From positions 287,820,653 through 287,884,652 of the forward strand of contig CM051460.1 in the NCBI GenBank assembly GCA_028095005.1: a stretch of 64,000 nucleotides of DNA, read 5' to 3'. This document shows positions 1-14,827 of the stretch, piece by piece (position 1 is the first letter of the stretch; every line of letters starts with the position of its first letter). The position numbers and the translations under genes were made by a program. A model generated the notes under the pieces. The model worked only from the letters and a program-made list of their open reading frames with translations, was not told where the DNA came from and made no database searches. This DNA is from Rhynchospora pubera. Its lineage: Eukaryota > Streptophyta > Magnoliopsida > Poales > Cyperaceae.

Positions 1-150
1 AATGTTGATATATCATTTCTATGAACTGTAAAAGAAGAAGACAGAAACAACAGTACTGTTAAAACCACCATAATGAAATTGCACCAATAAATCTGCTATT
101 TACCCGATAATTTTTTTGCATAATTGCAAATCTCTCTTGCCATGGCACAG

Positions 151-3100
151 GTGCTAAATGCTGGGAAGAATAAACTAAAATCCATGGAAGAGATTAGATC
201 AGCTACTAGTTTGCGGGCACTGATTCTTAATGGTATGTTTTTTGGAGCCCCAATTAGCACCAATTAAGCTCTGGTGTTCAATGCAATCTCAGTCAAAATG
301 TCTTATATTTATGCAAATCATATCACAAGGCAACAGTATTAAAAGCAGAATGAGGAAAAGGAAATACGACAGTAACCAGCCTTGAAAAAAAATGAAAGAG
401 CCCAAAAAATACATACATGAAGTGATGAAAAAATAAAAGCGGTATGGATGAAAAGCACAAGTTGTGGTATCTGTGGTTACTTGTATGAAAACTGACCAGC
501 ACAATACTGACCTGAGTATGTATACACAACCAATAACACTACCCATTATAACCCCATTTATTACTTTTGAGTTCCATGCCCTGCAGTACACTCAAACCAG
601 ACTGCGATGTTAAAAGGAACTGGTATGTTAATTTTTAAGTTCATCATTGTTAGAACTTCAGATATTATTAGCCGTACTCTGAATTTTCTATTTCTTTTTC
701 TCTATTTGATTACATAGATTTGTTTTATTTATCTGATAAATGTTATTTTGCCTGTCTCTGTGTGTGTGCATTTCGATTTGTAGATAACAAGATATTATCA
801 ATATGCAAGCTCGAGCAGCTTAAGCACTTGAATACACTTGGTAAGTGTAATATTTAATTGTCTTTTTTTTTCTAAAATAAACTAATATCCTTGAAATTAT
901 TGATCCAGAAGCTTAAAAAATTATCACTTTTTTTGAGTTGATAAAATAAAGGGCGTCAGGGCGATGGAAGAAAATATATGTAACAATTTTTTTGTCAATC
1001 AGAATGTACAATGCTCGAACGATGCAGAAATTGTTGTTTTTAAACCAAACCTTGGTTGACCTAAATACTGGTACAAGCAGGCCAACTCTTGTTACCTACC
1101 TGACCTAGAATTTACTTGTATTCTGGTTTCTTCACTTTTACAATGAAAAGTTGCATTTTATTTATCTTTTTCATGCTTTCTTTTACTTTTAAAGTGTTAT
1201 TTTAAAGTACATGATCATATATATTTTGCTATTTAGGATTTTTTTTTATCTATTGATTGCTTTTCTGTTTTGAAATTTGGCGACAGTTCTATCTCGCAAT
1301 CCAATTTCTGAAATTGGTGATGCATTGACAGGTTCAAAGTCTATGACTAAAGTATGCATTCTGTTTCTCCTCTCTTCTTTCACATGAAAACTACTTTTAA
1401 TATCCTAGTTCAGATGGTGAATGGTTGCTAAACCTTGTAGCTACTCAAATGCACAGAAGTCCTTACTGTATTACTGTACAAGATAGACCTGATTAACCCT
1501 AATTTAAGCAGCATGGAAGCTTCAACTGTGCAATATAGCCTTGATGCAATAATCCTCAATATAGGTCCTTGAAATTAATAGTCCTTAACTATACCTAGTT
1601 TGGTGCTGTATCCTCTTGAAATTAACCATGGTTTACAACTGACCCAAATGATAATTAATTGGTAAGATAAAAACAAATTTCTGCTTGAAAGTGCTTGTAT
1701 TCTTTTTATTTCCACACAATTATAAAGCATACAAGAGACTGGAGCCAAAATCAATTTAGGGTGGTGGGAATAAAAAACAGTGAATGTCTTTACTTTCGAT
1801 TTTTGTCAAGTCCTTTTTTTTTTGTTTTATTATTTTATTATTTTTTTGATAAATTTTTTAGCTATCGCTCTCTGGCTGTCAAATCGAAAACATTGGTTCT
1901 TCACTGGTATCATGCACGGAGTTGAAGGAACTACGGCTTGCTCATAACAATATTTCAGTATGGCTGCTAGTCCCTTAAGTATTCATGTATTCTCAGTACA
2001 GAACAAACTTTCTTATAATTTACAGAATAAAAGTTTCCTCAACTTTATAGAAGTTTGACTTAGAGGAGTATCAAAGTGATGTCATATTGATATGGCCAAC
2101 TAGAGTAATGGATCACTGGAACACAAGGATTTTACCAACAAGTTGATATGATGCATTCTCTCATTGTTATCATTCTGATGGGTCCATATTAATTTCTTAA
2201 AAAATGTTGAATTCTGCAGTCAATTCCGCACGAGCTGAGCTGCAACACCAGGATTCAACTTCTTGATCTGGGCAACAACTCTATTGAGAGATTCTCTGAT
2301 GTGAAGGTTTCATTTGTTTTCCTCTTTTTTCTATTCTTTTATCTATAGATATCAGTTGACTGCATGTGGCTGTTTTCCCTCATTCATCTCAAGTCCAAGA
2401 ACAGCTTGCAAAGATGATATTGATGTTAGAAAACTTCAGCTGCCCAGACAGTTTTTGTCCCACAACTACACAGACACTTATCTGATAATTATTTTCACAC
2501 TGTTAACGATGAAAACTGAAGTTTTTGTTTACACTTATGTAGATTTTGTAACATGTTTGTTATTAATAATTGTGTTCTCACTTAAAACAGATGTAATTTT
2601 TGTTAACGAAAAAGTATCTGGATAGTTGTTGGAACAGCAGCTGACCGAAGATACAGCAGAACTCTATTCTATTATTATGCTATCAGAACTTTTTTTTTTT
2701 ACACCTCGGCTTGAAGTTGGAATGTGGATGGCCTCGTAGTTTCAGTTGTTCGTTCAGCTTTCCCTTTTGTTCCTTCAAATCAGGCTACATGGGAGTTAAA
2801 CTGTATTGACGATTTAATATTGGGGAAAAGATAAAAACAAACAAGACTGGATTCTTAAAATTACCGATAAGTTGGTTTCTGGTTCATCGATGTTTCAAGT
2901 GAAATTTTGGCTTGTTTGGATCCGTGATTTAAGGGGATACCGATATATTCTTGGTACTACATGGACATATGTGATTTGCTCTCATTTTCCTTAAGAATGT
3001 ATGTGAAGCTTATCTCATTAGTCTGTTTGGTTCAGGTGCTAGCAGCCTTGCCAAATTTGAAGAATCTCAACTTACATGCAAATCCTATCTCTAACAAGGA

Positions 3101-3730
3101 TAATTTAGCCCATAAGGTTTCTCCCTCCCTCCCTACCTACCTCTCTGGTGTTTTCGACTTTATTTGTCAGAAATTTTCTTGAGTTTTCATTGTATTTCAT
3201 GTATTCATTTTCAGGTGAAGAAGTTGATACCGAACCTACGCATATTCAATGCAAGGCCCATTGAGCTAAACATCACAAAGAGCACCTCTCGAAATGTGAC
3301 CCCTGAAATCAATCCACCAAAAGAACCAAAAATGAAACATAAGGTGGAGAAAAGTGGCAATGCTGAGTCTGACCCAAAAAAGGAAAATGCAAATTCAAAT
3401 CCCGAACTAAACAATGCAACAGAATCAAAAAATGAAAGGAAGAAAAAGACAAGTACCAAAAATGAAGAAAAGAAGCATGACAATGAAAAGATTGATGACG
3501 CAGACATACCTTTTTTGGATGTAATATTATCAGAAGCTGATCATTACAATGATTTGAATAGCAATAAGAAGAGAAAAAGTAAAGAGGAGTTATCTGGGGC
3601 ATTGGTTGTGGATCATACCAAGAAGAATAAGAAACAGAAAAGTAAAACAGTTATTTCAGGCGCTTTAGCTATTAAAGTGCTTTCTCCACCGCCTGATATT
3701 GGTACTGGTGGTTCCTCTACATGGGATTAA
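151..3730 (+). CDS. SDS22-type leucine-rich-repeat protein, 3' part
   Basis: The C-terminal 327 residues of a plant LRR protein; the 5' exons lie left of the window. Exons are 151-232, 784-840, 1287-1351, 1862-1957, 2220-2306, 3036-3116 and 3215-3730, all with GT-AG borders and one continuous frame. Each short exon encodes about one 22-residue leucine-rich repeat (for example LNAGKNKL, LVLSRNPISEIG, ELRLAHNNIS, LDLGNNSIERF, NLNLHANPIS), and the array closes with a cap-like KKLIPNLRIFNARP. The last exon adds a long Lys/Glu/Asn-rich hydrophilic tail ending GTGGSSTWD, which is probably disordered. The repeats resemble the Arabidopsis LRR protein I remember as At5g22320; that match is from memory. 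LRR proteins of this kind serve as protein-binding scaffolds, but the partner is unknown. No signal peptide or membrane segment is visible in this part. The gene is convergent with the MPP alpha gene. Confidence 0.88.
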
Positions 3731-6509
3731 GGGATTAACTATTGATTTAGTTTAAATATTCCGCGTATTAATTACCGTTGTACTTCTCTTGTTATTGCAG
3801 TCTATAGAACTTAAGTTCTGTTCTCTTCATAATGTTTTGTAATATCTTTTTTTGATTATATGTTTATGGTATGGGGTTTTTTTTAGTGGAAAATTTGGAT
3901 TATCTTACGAGGAATGCTTAAGCCAGCTTCAGATAAGTGCTCTGTTACAACTAGCTTTAACAAAATTTGGAAACGTTAGCCTACGAGGAGATATATAAGA
4001 GGTAGGGTTTTAGTTTAATTCTCTGTCGTGGGACTAAAGTAGGGTTTTAGATAAGTGTTATCTGTTACAACTAGCTTTCAAAGTATATCATAATTGGCTT
4101 CGTGATATTGTTTTTTTTTTTTTTTTAAGTATAGGGTTGGTGTTTAGATTTACATGTCAAGTTGAGGTGTTTAATTTGAAGGTAATGATTTGCAAGTCAT
4201 ATGCATCTGCTCTTTGTCTGTATACTCTTTGCCTTGACCCTATGGAACAATCCTATTTATTCTCAAACTTTCCATCGGTCGACAACTTCCAAGAGGCTGT
4301 AAGACTAGGTCAGATCTGAAAGTTATTTTTGAATTGGGCCTTGTCATCACAATCACAATTACTAATCAAGAGTTTTGTTGACTATCGGACATGTCAGATG
4401 AATGACAATATTAACAAGTGCTTGAAGAAAGGGCTCCTGCAAGAGTGGAACAGGATACCACTTCAGACTATGCGGCCACAGTAGCAAGCTGAAGACTCAA
4501 AAGAAGATCATTCTTATTTTTGTTTGTTGTAAAAATGTTGAACCCGACGACAGAAGTCTCTCTATTCTCTACAAATTCCTTCTTTCGCCTCTCTATTCTC
4601 TCTTCTCTCTCGTCGACGACAGAAGTCTCTTTCCTCTCTCCTCCGACACATCGATGTCGCCTGTTCCTCCGCAACCGGCCGCATCACTTTCGGCCCCTCC
4701 TCCTCTGTTGACTTCCCCAACCCCAATAGCACCCGTCCATGTCTTCCTCAGATGCATCCCTCCTCATCTCTCCACCTGTCCACCTCTGCTCGTCTCTAAT
4801 CTATAGCCTCAAAATTTAAGAAGGTGCTGGACAGAATGGAAGACAAAGGACAGAATGGGATTTCAAGTATGAAACAAGAAACTATATTTCTGTTTTCAAC
4901 TTCAGTTCGTTTTGCAGATAAGATTTCCGAAGGAATGGGGGAACATTCAACTATACATCCACATTTCATCCGATTTTTTAGTAATCAATGTAATATAATA
5001 ATTTTAATCTTATTGTTAAGTTTATTTTAATTAGTCTTTTTCACTTTTGCATCATAATCTAATTGTTATTTCTTTTTTATGTTTAGGGATAAATGATTAT
5101 TACATTGATTGAGTGTTTGCTGAAGCTTGGATAATCAAGGACGGTTAAACTGAGGATCGAGGACTGAGATATTGGCGTTCATAGAAATTGGGATGTAATC
5201 CACAGAAAAGAAAAGCAACAGGAGCAAATGCAACGGTTTAGTAATTTTTATTTTTATTTTTTTACTGTCTTTAATTTGTTGCTCATCATCGTGCTGTACT
5301 GTATGATTTTTTTGTGACTGTACATATAGTAGCAACATTAAACTCTACTGATTTGATTGCAATTTCCCTTTTCTTTTGTTACAAATGTCTCTATGGTATG
5401 CTCGTGGAAGTACTTCAATTTTTGTGTACATTGTAATTCAATGTGAACTTTAGAAGTTTTAAAATATTTGGCACTGATTTGAACGACTTAAGAAGTAATT
5501 CCTCAATTATTGGAACCAATTTGAAGAATAAGTAGATGAATTGGGCCTAAACAAGATTAAGACTGGATTGTTTCGAGAAATAGATCAGGTCACAGAACGT
5601 CTTGATTGAGTCAGGTTTGGATCGTATTGAGTTCAGGTTAGTCTCTCGGGTTGTGGTTTGGGGTCATTTTCAAATCTCGATGTGATCATGTTCTGAACTT
5701 GTCAAGTTTCTGATTGTCCGGCTTTGGCTTCTCTCAGGTTAGAGTCATTATCTGATAGGATCAGGTTTTGAGTCAGGACTCTCGAAATTCAAGTGATTTC
5801 AGGTCATTTTGTTCAAGTGAGTTTGACTTTATACAAAAATTTCAATGGATTGGATCCAGATCTAGACGGGTCAGGTGAGTCCTTTTGTGTCAGAGCAGAG
5901 AGGTATTCAGAGATTGACAATCCCACTTTATAAAGAGATATATATACCAAAGCAATCAATCATACCAATAGACAATAGTCATTTATCGTTTCCAAGCATT
6001 GCATCGTGAAAGCTCCAACCTACGCAACTATGGGAAGTGAAGTCATTATTTTTTTTGAAGATGTGTAATTGAATTGTGTAAATTTCAAAAAGAGTTGCAA
6101 AAGTACAATTAGAACATTGTACAAGGGGAGTGGGATAACTCATATTTGAGAGCTACAATTCAAGTAGTCCCAGTTTAACACTTTTTCATTTGACCATGAA
6201 GATCTGAAAATAATATCTCAATCATCTAATCAACACTTTTCATGATATGCAATTTCAAACTACAAGATCCATTCATATCGCACACGTTTGCTCAATTTTT
6301 TATGTGAGTGTCGTTTTGTAATTGCTATCCGTCCATTTTACTATTCACATTTTCATGTTGGTTTTAAGACAAGGATACAAAAAGGCAGATTATGAGGTAC
6401 AAATTACAGTAAAGCAATCTTTATACATTTTGCAAAATTAAGAAAATAACAAGTTCAACTGAGAAGTAAAATTCTGTATTCCATCATAAAAAAATGAAAC
6501 TAGTTGAGC
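3731..6509. other. intergenic gap between convergent genes
   Basis: I see no gene. A short direct repeat (ACGACAGAAGTCTCT near 4548 and 4614) sits in a CT-rich stretch. From about 5590 to 5880 there is a degenerate run of TCAGGT-like motifs. Small ORFs here are open on both strands and show no codon pattern or recognisable motif. Confidence 0.5.
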
Positions 6510-8725
6510 TTAAAACAATCGGCAGACGGAGGCATAAGAAGGTACTGAATCAACTGCAGCATCACAAAAAGCATCTGATTAGTAATTAATGCAGTTAAGC
6601 CTAGTTATGTACCGGTTACTGTGGCATGGAAACCAGTTGGAAATGCTTAAGAGCACACAACTGGGACTAATTAATGCAGAAGAAAAAATAGCTAAATTGA
6701 GGCCCAGCAGTTAGCCAAGATCAAATGGGTTACACAGACGCTTAAATGCATTAGATCGCTCAATTGGGTTCAGTAAGGCTCAGCAGCAGTCAAGTTAAGC
6801 AACTGAAGGGGGAAAATCAGAAAAAGAAAAAGAAAAAGAAACGAACCGTCGCCCCAGCAAGACAAGGTGAGTGGCGTGGCCAACAACTTTTGTGCCATAT
6901 CTGTAATGTCTTTTGTTGTGATTTCATCAATACACTCTAGATAATATTCAACTGGCTTCCTGCGGAACAATAAATGACAATTTATACTGAAAAATAACTT
7001 TAAAGCATAATATACAATATCAAACCATACAATTTGATAATTATTTGGTCCTCTTTACAATTTTCTTTTGAATTTCACTTTCCACTGTATAGTAGTATTG
7101 TGCGGTGAAACTTTCATATTTGGAGGTCCCACAATCCACATGGATGTCAGCTGTTGACAACAGCCAAACCAGCTGCACATATTAATTAATTTCAATAAAA
7201 ATTTACCGGCCACCATAAGTTAAGATTTGCCTCCCTATGTCTTCTGCAACAATTGCCTACAACAAAATGTAAAGATAAGATATGAAATTAAATATAACAA
7301 AATGTTCCAAAACCTCCACACATTATGACAAGCTATCAACTATCATATGAACACTTTACAAAAGAAATTGCAAATTGCTTCTTAGGAATACAAAATAAAA
7401 CGATCAACCCAACTTCCCTTGTAAGTTGGAACAAGGGAGCATGACAATTTTTATATATTTATTTATTTTTAAGTAAAGTAAAAATACCCTCGACTCCAAG
7501 TTCATCAAAACGGCAGATTTTGTGGCATTTTTAGCACGGTTGACCTCAAGCTCTTCCACTGGAACAGAAAAAATAAGACCAGTAATATAAGTAACAGCGA
7601 AAACACTTGATGTCAAAACATACAGAAACAAGCACACACTTGAACTGACAAGTTAAAGTGACAATCATGGTTGAATACCAGCATTCATCTGCAAGTCTGT
7701 AACAGTGGGCAGGGCCATTTGCCATTTGTTGTGTAAAAAAAAGAAGTTTTACCTTCTCCAGGTGTTGCAATTGCAATCAACTCTTCTGCAGCAACTTCAA
7801 CTGCTTTAGCGGCAAAACTTGGAACCTACATTTCAGTTGGAAAAAAAAAATAAAACAAAAATATATAAAAAAAAATGCTAATTCTACACAAGACAATTCA
7901 AATTCAATTAATGCTTTCCATTTTGTTCGCCCAGAATTGACACTACCATTCAAAGAGCAAGCACTGATAGTAAGGAAGATAGTAAAAGTGAAAAACTGAA
8001 ATAGGCAAAAAGATCCAACTTAGAATTCAAAGTAACATAGTGTTGATTCAGCAAGTTTTCAAACACTCCAGGTTGACATTGTAAAGATTCCATCCAACAT
8101 AAGAGGCATCACAAACTTATTGACCACATAAATAAAGAATTAACTAAGAAAATACTAACTGTCGTAGAGGTGATGCCAAATAGACCAGTGTGGTTGTACA
8201 GGTTACTAAAAGCAGAGAATGATTGTATCTGCCGGTACTTGTTTAACACTCTCAGATCTGCATACCACCACTATCATGCATTAGAGTATCTTACAGATAT
8301 TATATAAGTTACAGTCTTTATAAGTTGAAATTTCATCAATGTGGAATTGAATTTATAAATCAGCTGACATTCTAACAATGATTGATATCAGTATTTGACA
8401 ATTTGAGTTAGGTAATAGAAACACCTTATTGTTGTTCTCATGATTCAGGCTTTTTGTTCTTACATGAGATCCAAACCAACAGAAAACCCAGCTAAAAACC
8501 TGGCATGACAAAATCTGAACAGTCTACAGACCTAAAGACAGCTGCACCCAACTAAACCCCAAGAAAAAGAATTCCTTGAATCTTATGTTAATCAAACAGA
8601 ACTTTGAGTCAACCTTCCTACCACCAACTCTAATGCCTCTTAAAAATATCAACAGTGGGTCACTTCAATTGAAGGTCCCCTCACTGGTTAGAACAACCCC
8701 ATTCAATTTATCCCTTTTTTACTGG

Positions 8726-8775
<50 letters not shown>

Positions 8776-11700
8776 CTCACAGAGGCGAGAGTGCATTCCT
8801 TTGCCAGGTCCCCCAGAAGAGAAGGAACCACCACCACCCATCAGCATCTGTAAAATACTGATATCACAATTTTAAAACTGCTTCCAGAATTTAACCAAAA
8901 AGATAGGCTGTAGGTGTCCTCAGTTAATTACTAAAAAGACTCCTAACTACGGTCCTCGTTGGGTATAGTTAATATGTTTTCCAAGTTATATTTAACATGT
9001 TTAGGATGCTTGAGATATTGTCATATTGAACACTTTGAAACAAACCTGATTTCTATTTTCTGCCGGAGGTACTGAACCCTCCATCCCTCACTTGACGAGT
9101 GCACAAAACAAAGAACAAACTAGGGTACCAGCCGCACATATGCAATACACGCGTATGAGCATACTTGCACATATGCCAAACTGGCATACATGTGTATTCG
9201 TATGTACATAAAACATTTTTTACTGTAGACATAATGGTAATGAAGATATACCTATGTCTATCAGTTTTTAGGGTTATCATCATCTGTATTTGTATCTACT
9301 TATTTAATGTTTACATCTATACCTACATTTGTACCCATACCTGTACAATGAGTAAGAGATTTTCTATTTAGATGAATAATACATATAGCCACATTTACAG
9401 TTGTAGAGGAGAACAACAAATAATAAAGCAGAACACAAAAAACCTGTAAGACAGTTAAAATGGAAGCTTCTCTGTCTTGATGCCAACCACCTGGTGCTTC
9501 GAAAGCCAAGGCCACATGTGTTACCTATAGGAGAAACCAAATTTGTCATAGTATGTGTTTTTTGTATTCCTTCTTTTGCGAATTGGTTCCTTGAGTCGTT
9601 CCAGAAATACTAAATTTGACTCCAAAGTTCTATTTTATCCAAATATATACCCAAATTTCTTAAAAGACAACAATATTCCCTTAGGTTGCAATTTTTTTGC
9701 CTGTCCTGGTTTGTTTAAATAAATAACAACAATATCCCCTTGTCAAATGTTATGCAACTCTATCCTATTTACTAAACACATGCATTCAAAGCGACATGCA
9801 GTCATTTCCTACAGCAGATGAAATGTTCCCACTTTTGCTACTTCGAAAGTGGAAGTTTCTAATGGAGAATTTGATAGATAGAAGGCAGGAATGCAAAGAA
9901 GCATATACTTGTCAAACATTTGAGAACAATGATATTATTGCCATACATTTGAAAAAAGAAAGATAGGCAAAAGTTCTCATATTGTCATCCATTTTATCAA
10001 GCATTGACACCCCGAGTACTACACGGTAAGGTTGTGTGCTTGCAACAAAAAATGTGATTAGGACTAAGGTTTTACCTTATTACCAATATACCTATCAAAA
10101 AACACATCAGAGAGATGCTATGTAAAACAAAATCTTTATTATGCTCTAGAATTTCAATAAATTTATCTATCAATGTTTTTCTATCTGCAAACTAACTTGA
10201 AATTAGCAATATGTTGCAACAATTGATTCCCTTTTTCGATGATGCATTTATGTCCTTCAATATTGATATATCTGTGTATGCGATGTTTATATAACCTAAG
10301 TGTATCCATACATGCCTAAGGAAAGGGAAACAAATGAATAGGGCACTAAAATGACCTCAGAGTCAGCTTTATGTCTTAATTCACCACCAACATAGGAAGA
10401 CGTGGGAACCTCAAGTTTGGGCCCTGCATGTAAGTCCTGCAACAGAGGCTCTGCAATTTCCAATAAGGTTTGGTGATCTATCCCTGATGCTGAGAGAACC
10501 ATTCGATCTGCTGCATATTTTTCCTGTAATTTATAAGAAGAAACAGTAACTTTCTAGTGCGAGCTAGACTTAAAATTCAAATTATAGTTTTTATTATTTT
10601 ACTGACTAGTAAACATTAAACACAAGACAAGTTCCAAATTTTACTATAAAAAGACAAGGAAAGATTAGAACAAATTGCGTACAACTTAAACATAAAATTG
10701 ATTACGTTAAACTTCTCCATGAAAGACGTTTTCTTATTTATATAATTGTCAATCAATGTAGACAATGTTTTCGTAAAGCTAACAATCTCAACTAGGGAAT
10801 AATCTCTCAACCAAGACTCAATTTGGACTCTCATTAAGCTCCTACGGGAGCTCATCTACCCCAATATTGCACAAGCAAGTCTGTTTCCATCAAGCCTTAT
10901 GCCTCAATATAGTCATAGTTGTGTACTAATTAAAACATTGCCTGGAGACCTTACAGCATAGAATTTCTCAATGAGAGACCCATTAATTTTCTGAAATCCT
11001 TCCTCTGAGGTCAGTAATGGTTTGGCAAGTGCACCGGTGTACCCTGCAAGGTGAAGCGACTCCGATAGAAATTTCTGTGGGTCCCTAGCAACTTCTCTTA
11101 TTTCTTCATTGACCTTAGCCAACTGATGAATATATAATATAAATTATCAATTTACAAATCCGACAAGACATCAAGGCATTAACACTTTGAAAGTTCTTTT
11201 TTGGATATCTGACAAGTTGGATTACTTAGAACACCTTCCCCAATTTTCTACACCGCATGTTATTATCAAGCCTTAAAAGGCCACTAAAATGATTGCCAAA
11301 ATTTAGGAGGGCACATTTGCAAAACATATTAACCAAATATACTTGAACACATTTTTTTTTTCAGCATATAGGGTTCCCAACAGACTGCGACATTTCATTG
11401 GATGTCATTTAAATATACACAAAAATTTGGAAAATTTTTTCTCCAAAAAATTGAGCCTGTATGCCATTAAAACAATGATAAATTGATAATTACCCACGTT
11501 CCACACACTAAAAAATTTACAAATATTCAAACAAATATTGTAGTTTGTACCTCTTCTTGAACCTCTCTCTCTAAGAAAATAGGGTTTCTAATGCAATCCA
11601 GAAGTAGTTCTACAGCTTGGGGCAAATATGCCTTCAAAGTATGATAGCTGTACCCCATTTGTTCTCTCGAGGCAGATGCACCAACATTGCCCCCTGTCAA

Positions 11701-12802
11701 CTCAACTTCTCTCACAATCTGCATGTGAGACCGGTTTCTTGTGTCTTTAAAAGCAAGCCTCTCCAACAGGTGAGAGATTCCGCTTTCATCTGCAGTCTCG
11801 TATATGGAACCTGAATCAACATATAATCCAATGCATGCTGTAGGACCCTGTTCCAATATTTGCAATTTCAATGTCTTGCCATGAAATAAAAATTTAAAAA
11901 GTTTTGGCCACTGGACTCGAAGCAATGTTGATGCTGTCATACAGGTCATACTTTAACAGTCCAGAGAGGCATGGTGGAATATGAGAAAATTCCTAAAAAA
12001 CATCATACTACCAACTACCAAGTACCAAATACTTAAGAACAAAGCAAATAAAGTAACAATAGCCGATCAATGGCCATCATAACACCAACAGGTATAAATA
12101 CTTCCATCACTATTTTATCCAGTGCTGTTTGACCTTAAGCTTACTTAAAACAAATTAAAAAAATGTATAACCAAAAGGTTATGTAAATTTGGTCATAGCC
12201 TGTACATGATTGGTGCATGTTACTAGGAAAAGAAAAGTTAGCATTACTGGTGCATCCTCAGAGGCAATCCTGAGGCCATTTGGGAGCGTAGTGATTTTGG
12301 TGGGGTATATCATTTCTTGCTCAGAGAGAGGAGCATGATTGTTCAGTCCTGGCAAAGCGTGGCTTAAGGGAGGGAACCTCTCTCTATAGCTCCCTTTGGA
12401 AAGAGAGAGTGATTCATAAGATAGATATCTAGAGGCAACTTTAGGAGCCTGAAAGAAATCATAACAAAGAAATTTATTAATAATGCTACAATAGGTATAG
12501 GGTGTACAGTATTGGTCATGTAAGCACAAATTTAGCACGGTTAGTCCCAAAACTAGAACCAAACAAAACCCAAATCCACCTCAACTAACATGGTGCACAG
12601 GAAGGCGCAAGCACACATTAATTCAACAGTGAAAGGTACTTTTCTTACTAAACACTGTTCGTTACCAACTTACCATCTCCAATTTCGGATGAGAAAGAAA
12701 AACCCACAAAAAAAAAGGAAAAATAAAGAGGATGAATGTTAAATACTGGAGAAATCAACAAGAAATTACCTTCCTAAGCAACCTGGTGGAGGATCGAAAC
12801 AT
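6510..12802 (-). CDS. MPPA: mitochondrial processing peptidase alpha subunit
   Basis: A complete 487-aa protein in 13 exons: 12802-12770, 12448-12248, 11847-11551, 11122-10955, 10523-10356, 9524-9444, 8847-8781, 8257-8160, 7825-7753, 7558-7488, 7256-7207, 6959-6847 and 6553-6510. Their sum is 1464 bases, with a perfect frame. It is an M16-family subunit that pairs with MPP beta to remove presequences; in plants the enzyme is part of the cytochrome bc1 complex (family knowledge). The start MFRSSTRLLRK is rich in Arg and Ser and lacks acids, as expected of a mitochondrial presequence. The protease motif is degenerate, HLLER at residues 104-108 instead of HxxEH, which marks the non-catalytic alpha subunit. 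The glycine-rich loop GGGGSFSSGGPGKG, used for substrate binding, lies at about residues 320-333. ILTYGGRKPVEYYL and the end VPSYASVCRLF are also typical. The length is slightly below the usual 500-510. Confidence 0.95.
8726..8774. repeat. (GT)n(GA)n compound microsatellite in an MPPA intron
   Basis: About 20 bases of GT repeats run directly into about 29 bases of GA repeats. On the gene's (-) strand this places a CT tract immediately after the splice donor of exon 7 (GTGAGC), followed by a CA tract. It is likely to be length-polymorphic. Confidence 0.95.
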
Positions 12803-14827
12803 TGCCCGAATATCAGAAGTAAGAAACTCTCTCAGCGATAGAAAAGAAGAGAGGGTTTAATTGGCTAGGCTTTTTCTCCGCAAAAGGGTTTATGTGGCAG
12901 TGAAGGAGGGTTTATGCTTGGCAAAATTGCACGGGAACCCTTCAGTAAAACTGAAATAGCATAATTGGGTTGTTTGAAATGTGAAAAATTGGGTTCCAGC
13001 ATAGCCTCGGCGAGAATGAGGGAGTATTCCTTCCGTTCATTACCTCCTTTTATTTCATTATTATTGATTATTGATTTAATTATTTTCCAGTGGTTTACTG
13101 AAATCAGATAATTCTATTGGTACCATTTTCTAATATACTAATATTAATTTCATTAATTAATAATAATTAGATAATAGAGTAATGGTGCGTTCCCAATTTT
13201 TTTTTTCCTGAAACCATCTTTTATTATCAGTATTTATTTTCAAATGTACAAAAGAATGGCCAATGACTTAATAGATAACCAATCTATTTAAATTACATCA
13301 CACTTAATGCATTACCTATTAAAACTATAAAAATATATCGTAAATTTGTTTAATATTTTTATTGAAGGCTTAGGTAATCTGATTTTTGAAGTAAAAAAGA
13401 TAGACAAGTAACTCCAAATCCTATGAAATTGATTGCAAGGGACTATCATTATTGCTCACTAGCAATCCGAATAAATTATACAATCCAAAACAATAAAAGC
13501 ACCCTCTAAAAAGCCAAGCTGTTGTGTGCACAGGCAGAGTAAAAGTTTTACCATATAGAGGATAAGAATTTGATGGTAAACAGTAATTTATTACGAAGAC
13601 AGATAATTTAAAGAAACATATCTTTAAAGAGGCATATTTCTTATTTGAATTGACTAATTTCTTATTTAATACGAGGGGGACAACAACAGAAGTCTCTTAA
13701 GAAAATCGAGGAATATTATGCATACAAAATCCGATGTTTTTATTTCTGGTACTTTTTATTTCAAATCGGACAATTTGATCAAAAAAGAATGATCCTCGCC
13801 AAAAAGAAAAATGTTAAATTTGAAATTTTGTATGTTTAAAAGATACCAAAAGATGAGGATGTAAACGCAAATTCCAAAAATTGTAAATGAGCCCCTATAA
13901 ATAATTGTGATCGCTGTATGTTCCATATATTGGCTTCTAAGGATGTAGCATTGTCGTATTCTAGATAGTCTCTATCCATGTATCAAAAAAAAAAAAAGAA
14001 GCATTGTCGTAGTAAAAAAATACAAGTAAAACATAAACACACAATTGTGCATCTTAGAATCACTCATCAGTTCATGCAATTGGAGAGGAAGAAAATATAA
14101 ATTAATGCCAAATTGGTTGGATATATACTTGTTAGAATCGCTTGAGTAATTCCATGCACTGAAAAATAGTAGTTCATAAAATTTCCATGACATGCTTACT
14201 GTTCAATTGTTATAGGCGAATTTCCTAGGAAATCTCGTAGAGTTATTCTGACATATTATTTTCTTTAATACAGTACTTATGGGTCATTACTAAACATCTA
14301 ACAATCAGCTTGACTATTAAATATTTAACAAAACAATAGCACGATCTTGCCAGGCATAATAAACATCAATTCACAGGTCAACATGTTATCATATATAGAA
14401 TCATTTAACTTTTAAAGTCAGCAACAATCCATACCATAAATCTAAAAATACTCTTATTGAATAAAACCAATTTCTGATGAAACAATTTTGCAGGAAATCA
14501 GAGGTGTGATAATTTTCATTCAGATTCATGTGAAGTAAAACATATTCAAGCAATTTACAAATTACAATAGAACGATCACAAATTTAAATTAATATTTTTT
14601 GTAAGGATTTATGGAAATTTCCTTTCATTATCTATTAAATAAGAAGTACACCTCTTCATTTTTATTTAAAAATAAATAAAATAAAAGGGACGACACCTGT
14701 CCCCAGCATTTGCATGCAAAATTTCCTTTTTCTATAATATATTTCATCAGGGATTAAAGTTGCATGCAAAATTAAATATGGCGCAAGTGAGACAGTTAGC
14801 TGGAACAGCCAGATCGCTGTTCTGCTG
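12803..14827. other. intergenic space between divergent genes
   Basis: About 2 kb of AT-rich sequence separates the start codon of the MPP alpha gene from the TATA box of the PHD/GNAT gene, so both promoters must lie here. I see no coding sequence and no clear transposon termini. A run of A near 13985 and short AT repeats are the only structure. Confidence 0.5.

Noticed and set aside
2314..2625. 103-residue ORF
   Set aside because: It lies inside an intron of the LRR gene and has no coding features.
4468..4711. ORFs on both strands in the CT-rich stretch
   Set aside because: Both are open only because of the repetitive CT composition; no motif, no splice context.
8576..8875. 99-residue plus-strand ORF with repeated Val-Cys and Arg-Glu
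   Set aside because: It is a translation of the GT/GA microsatellite plus the antisense of an MPP alpha exon.
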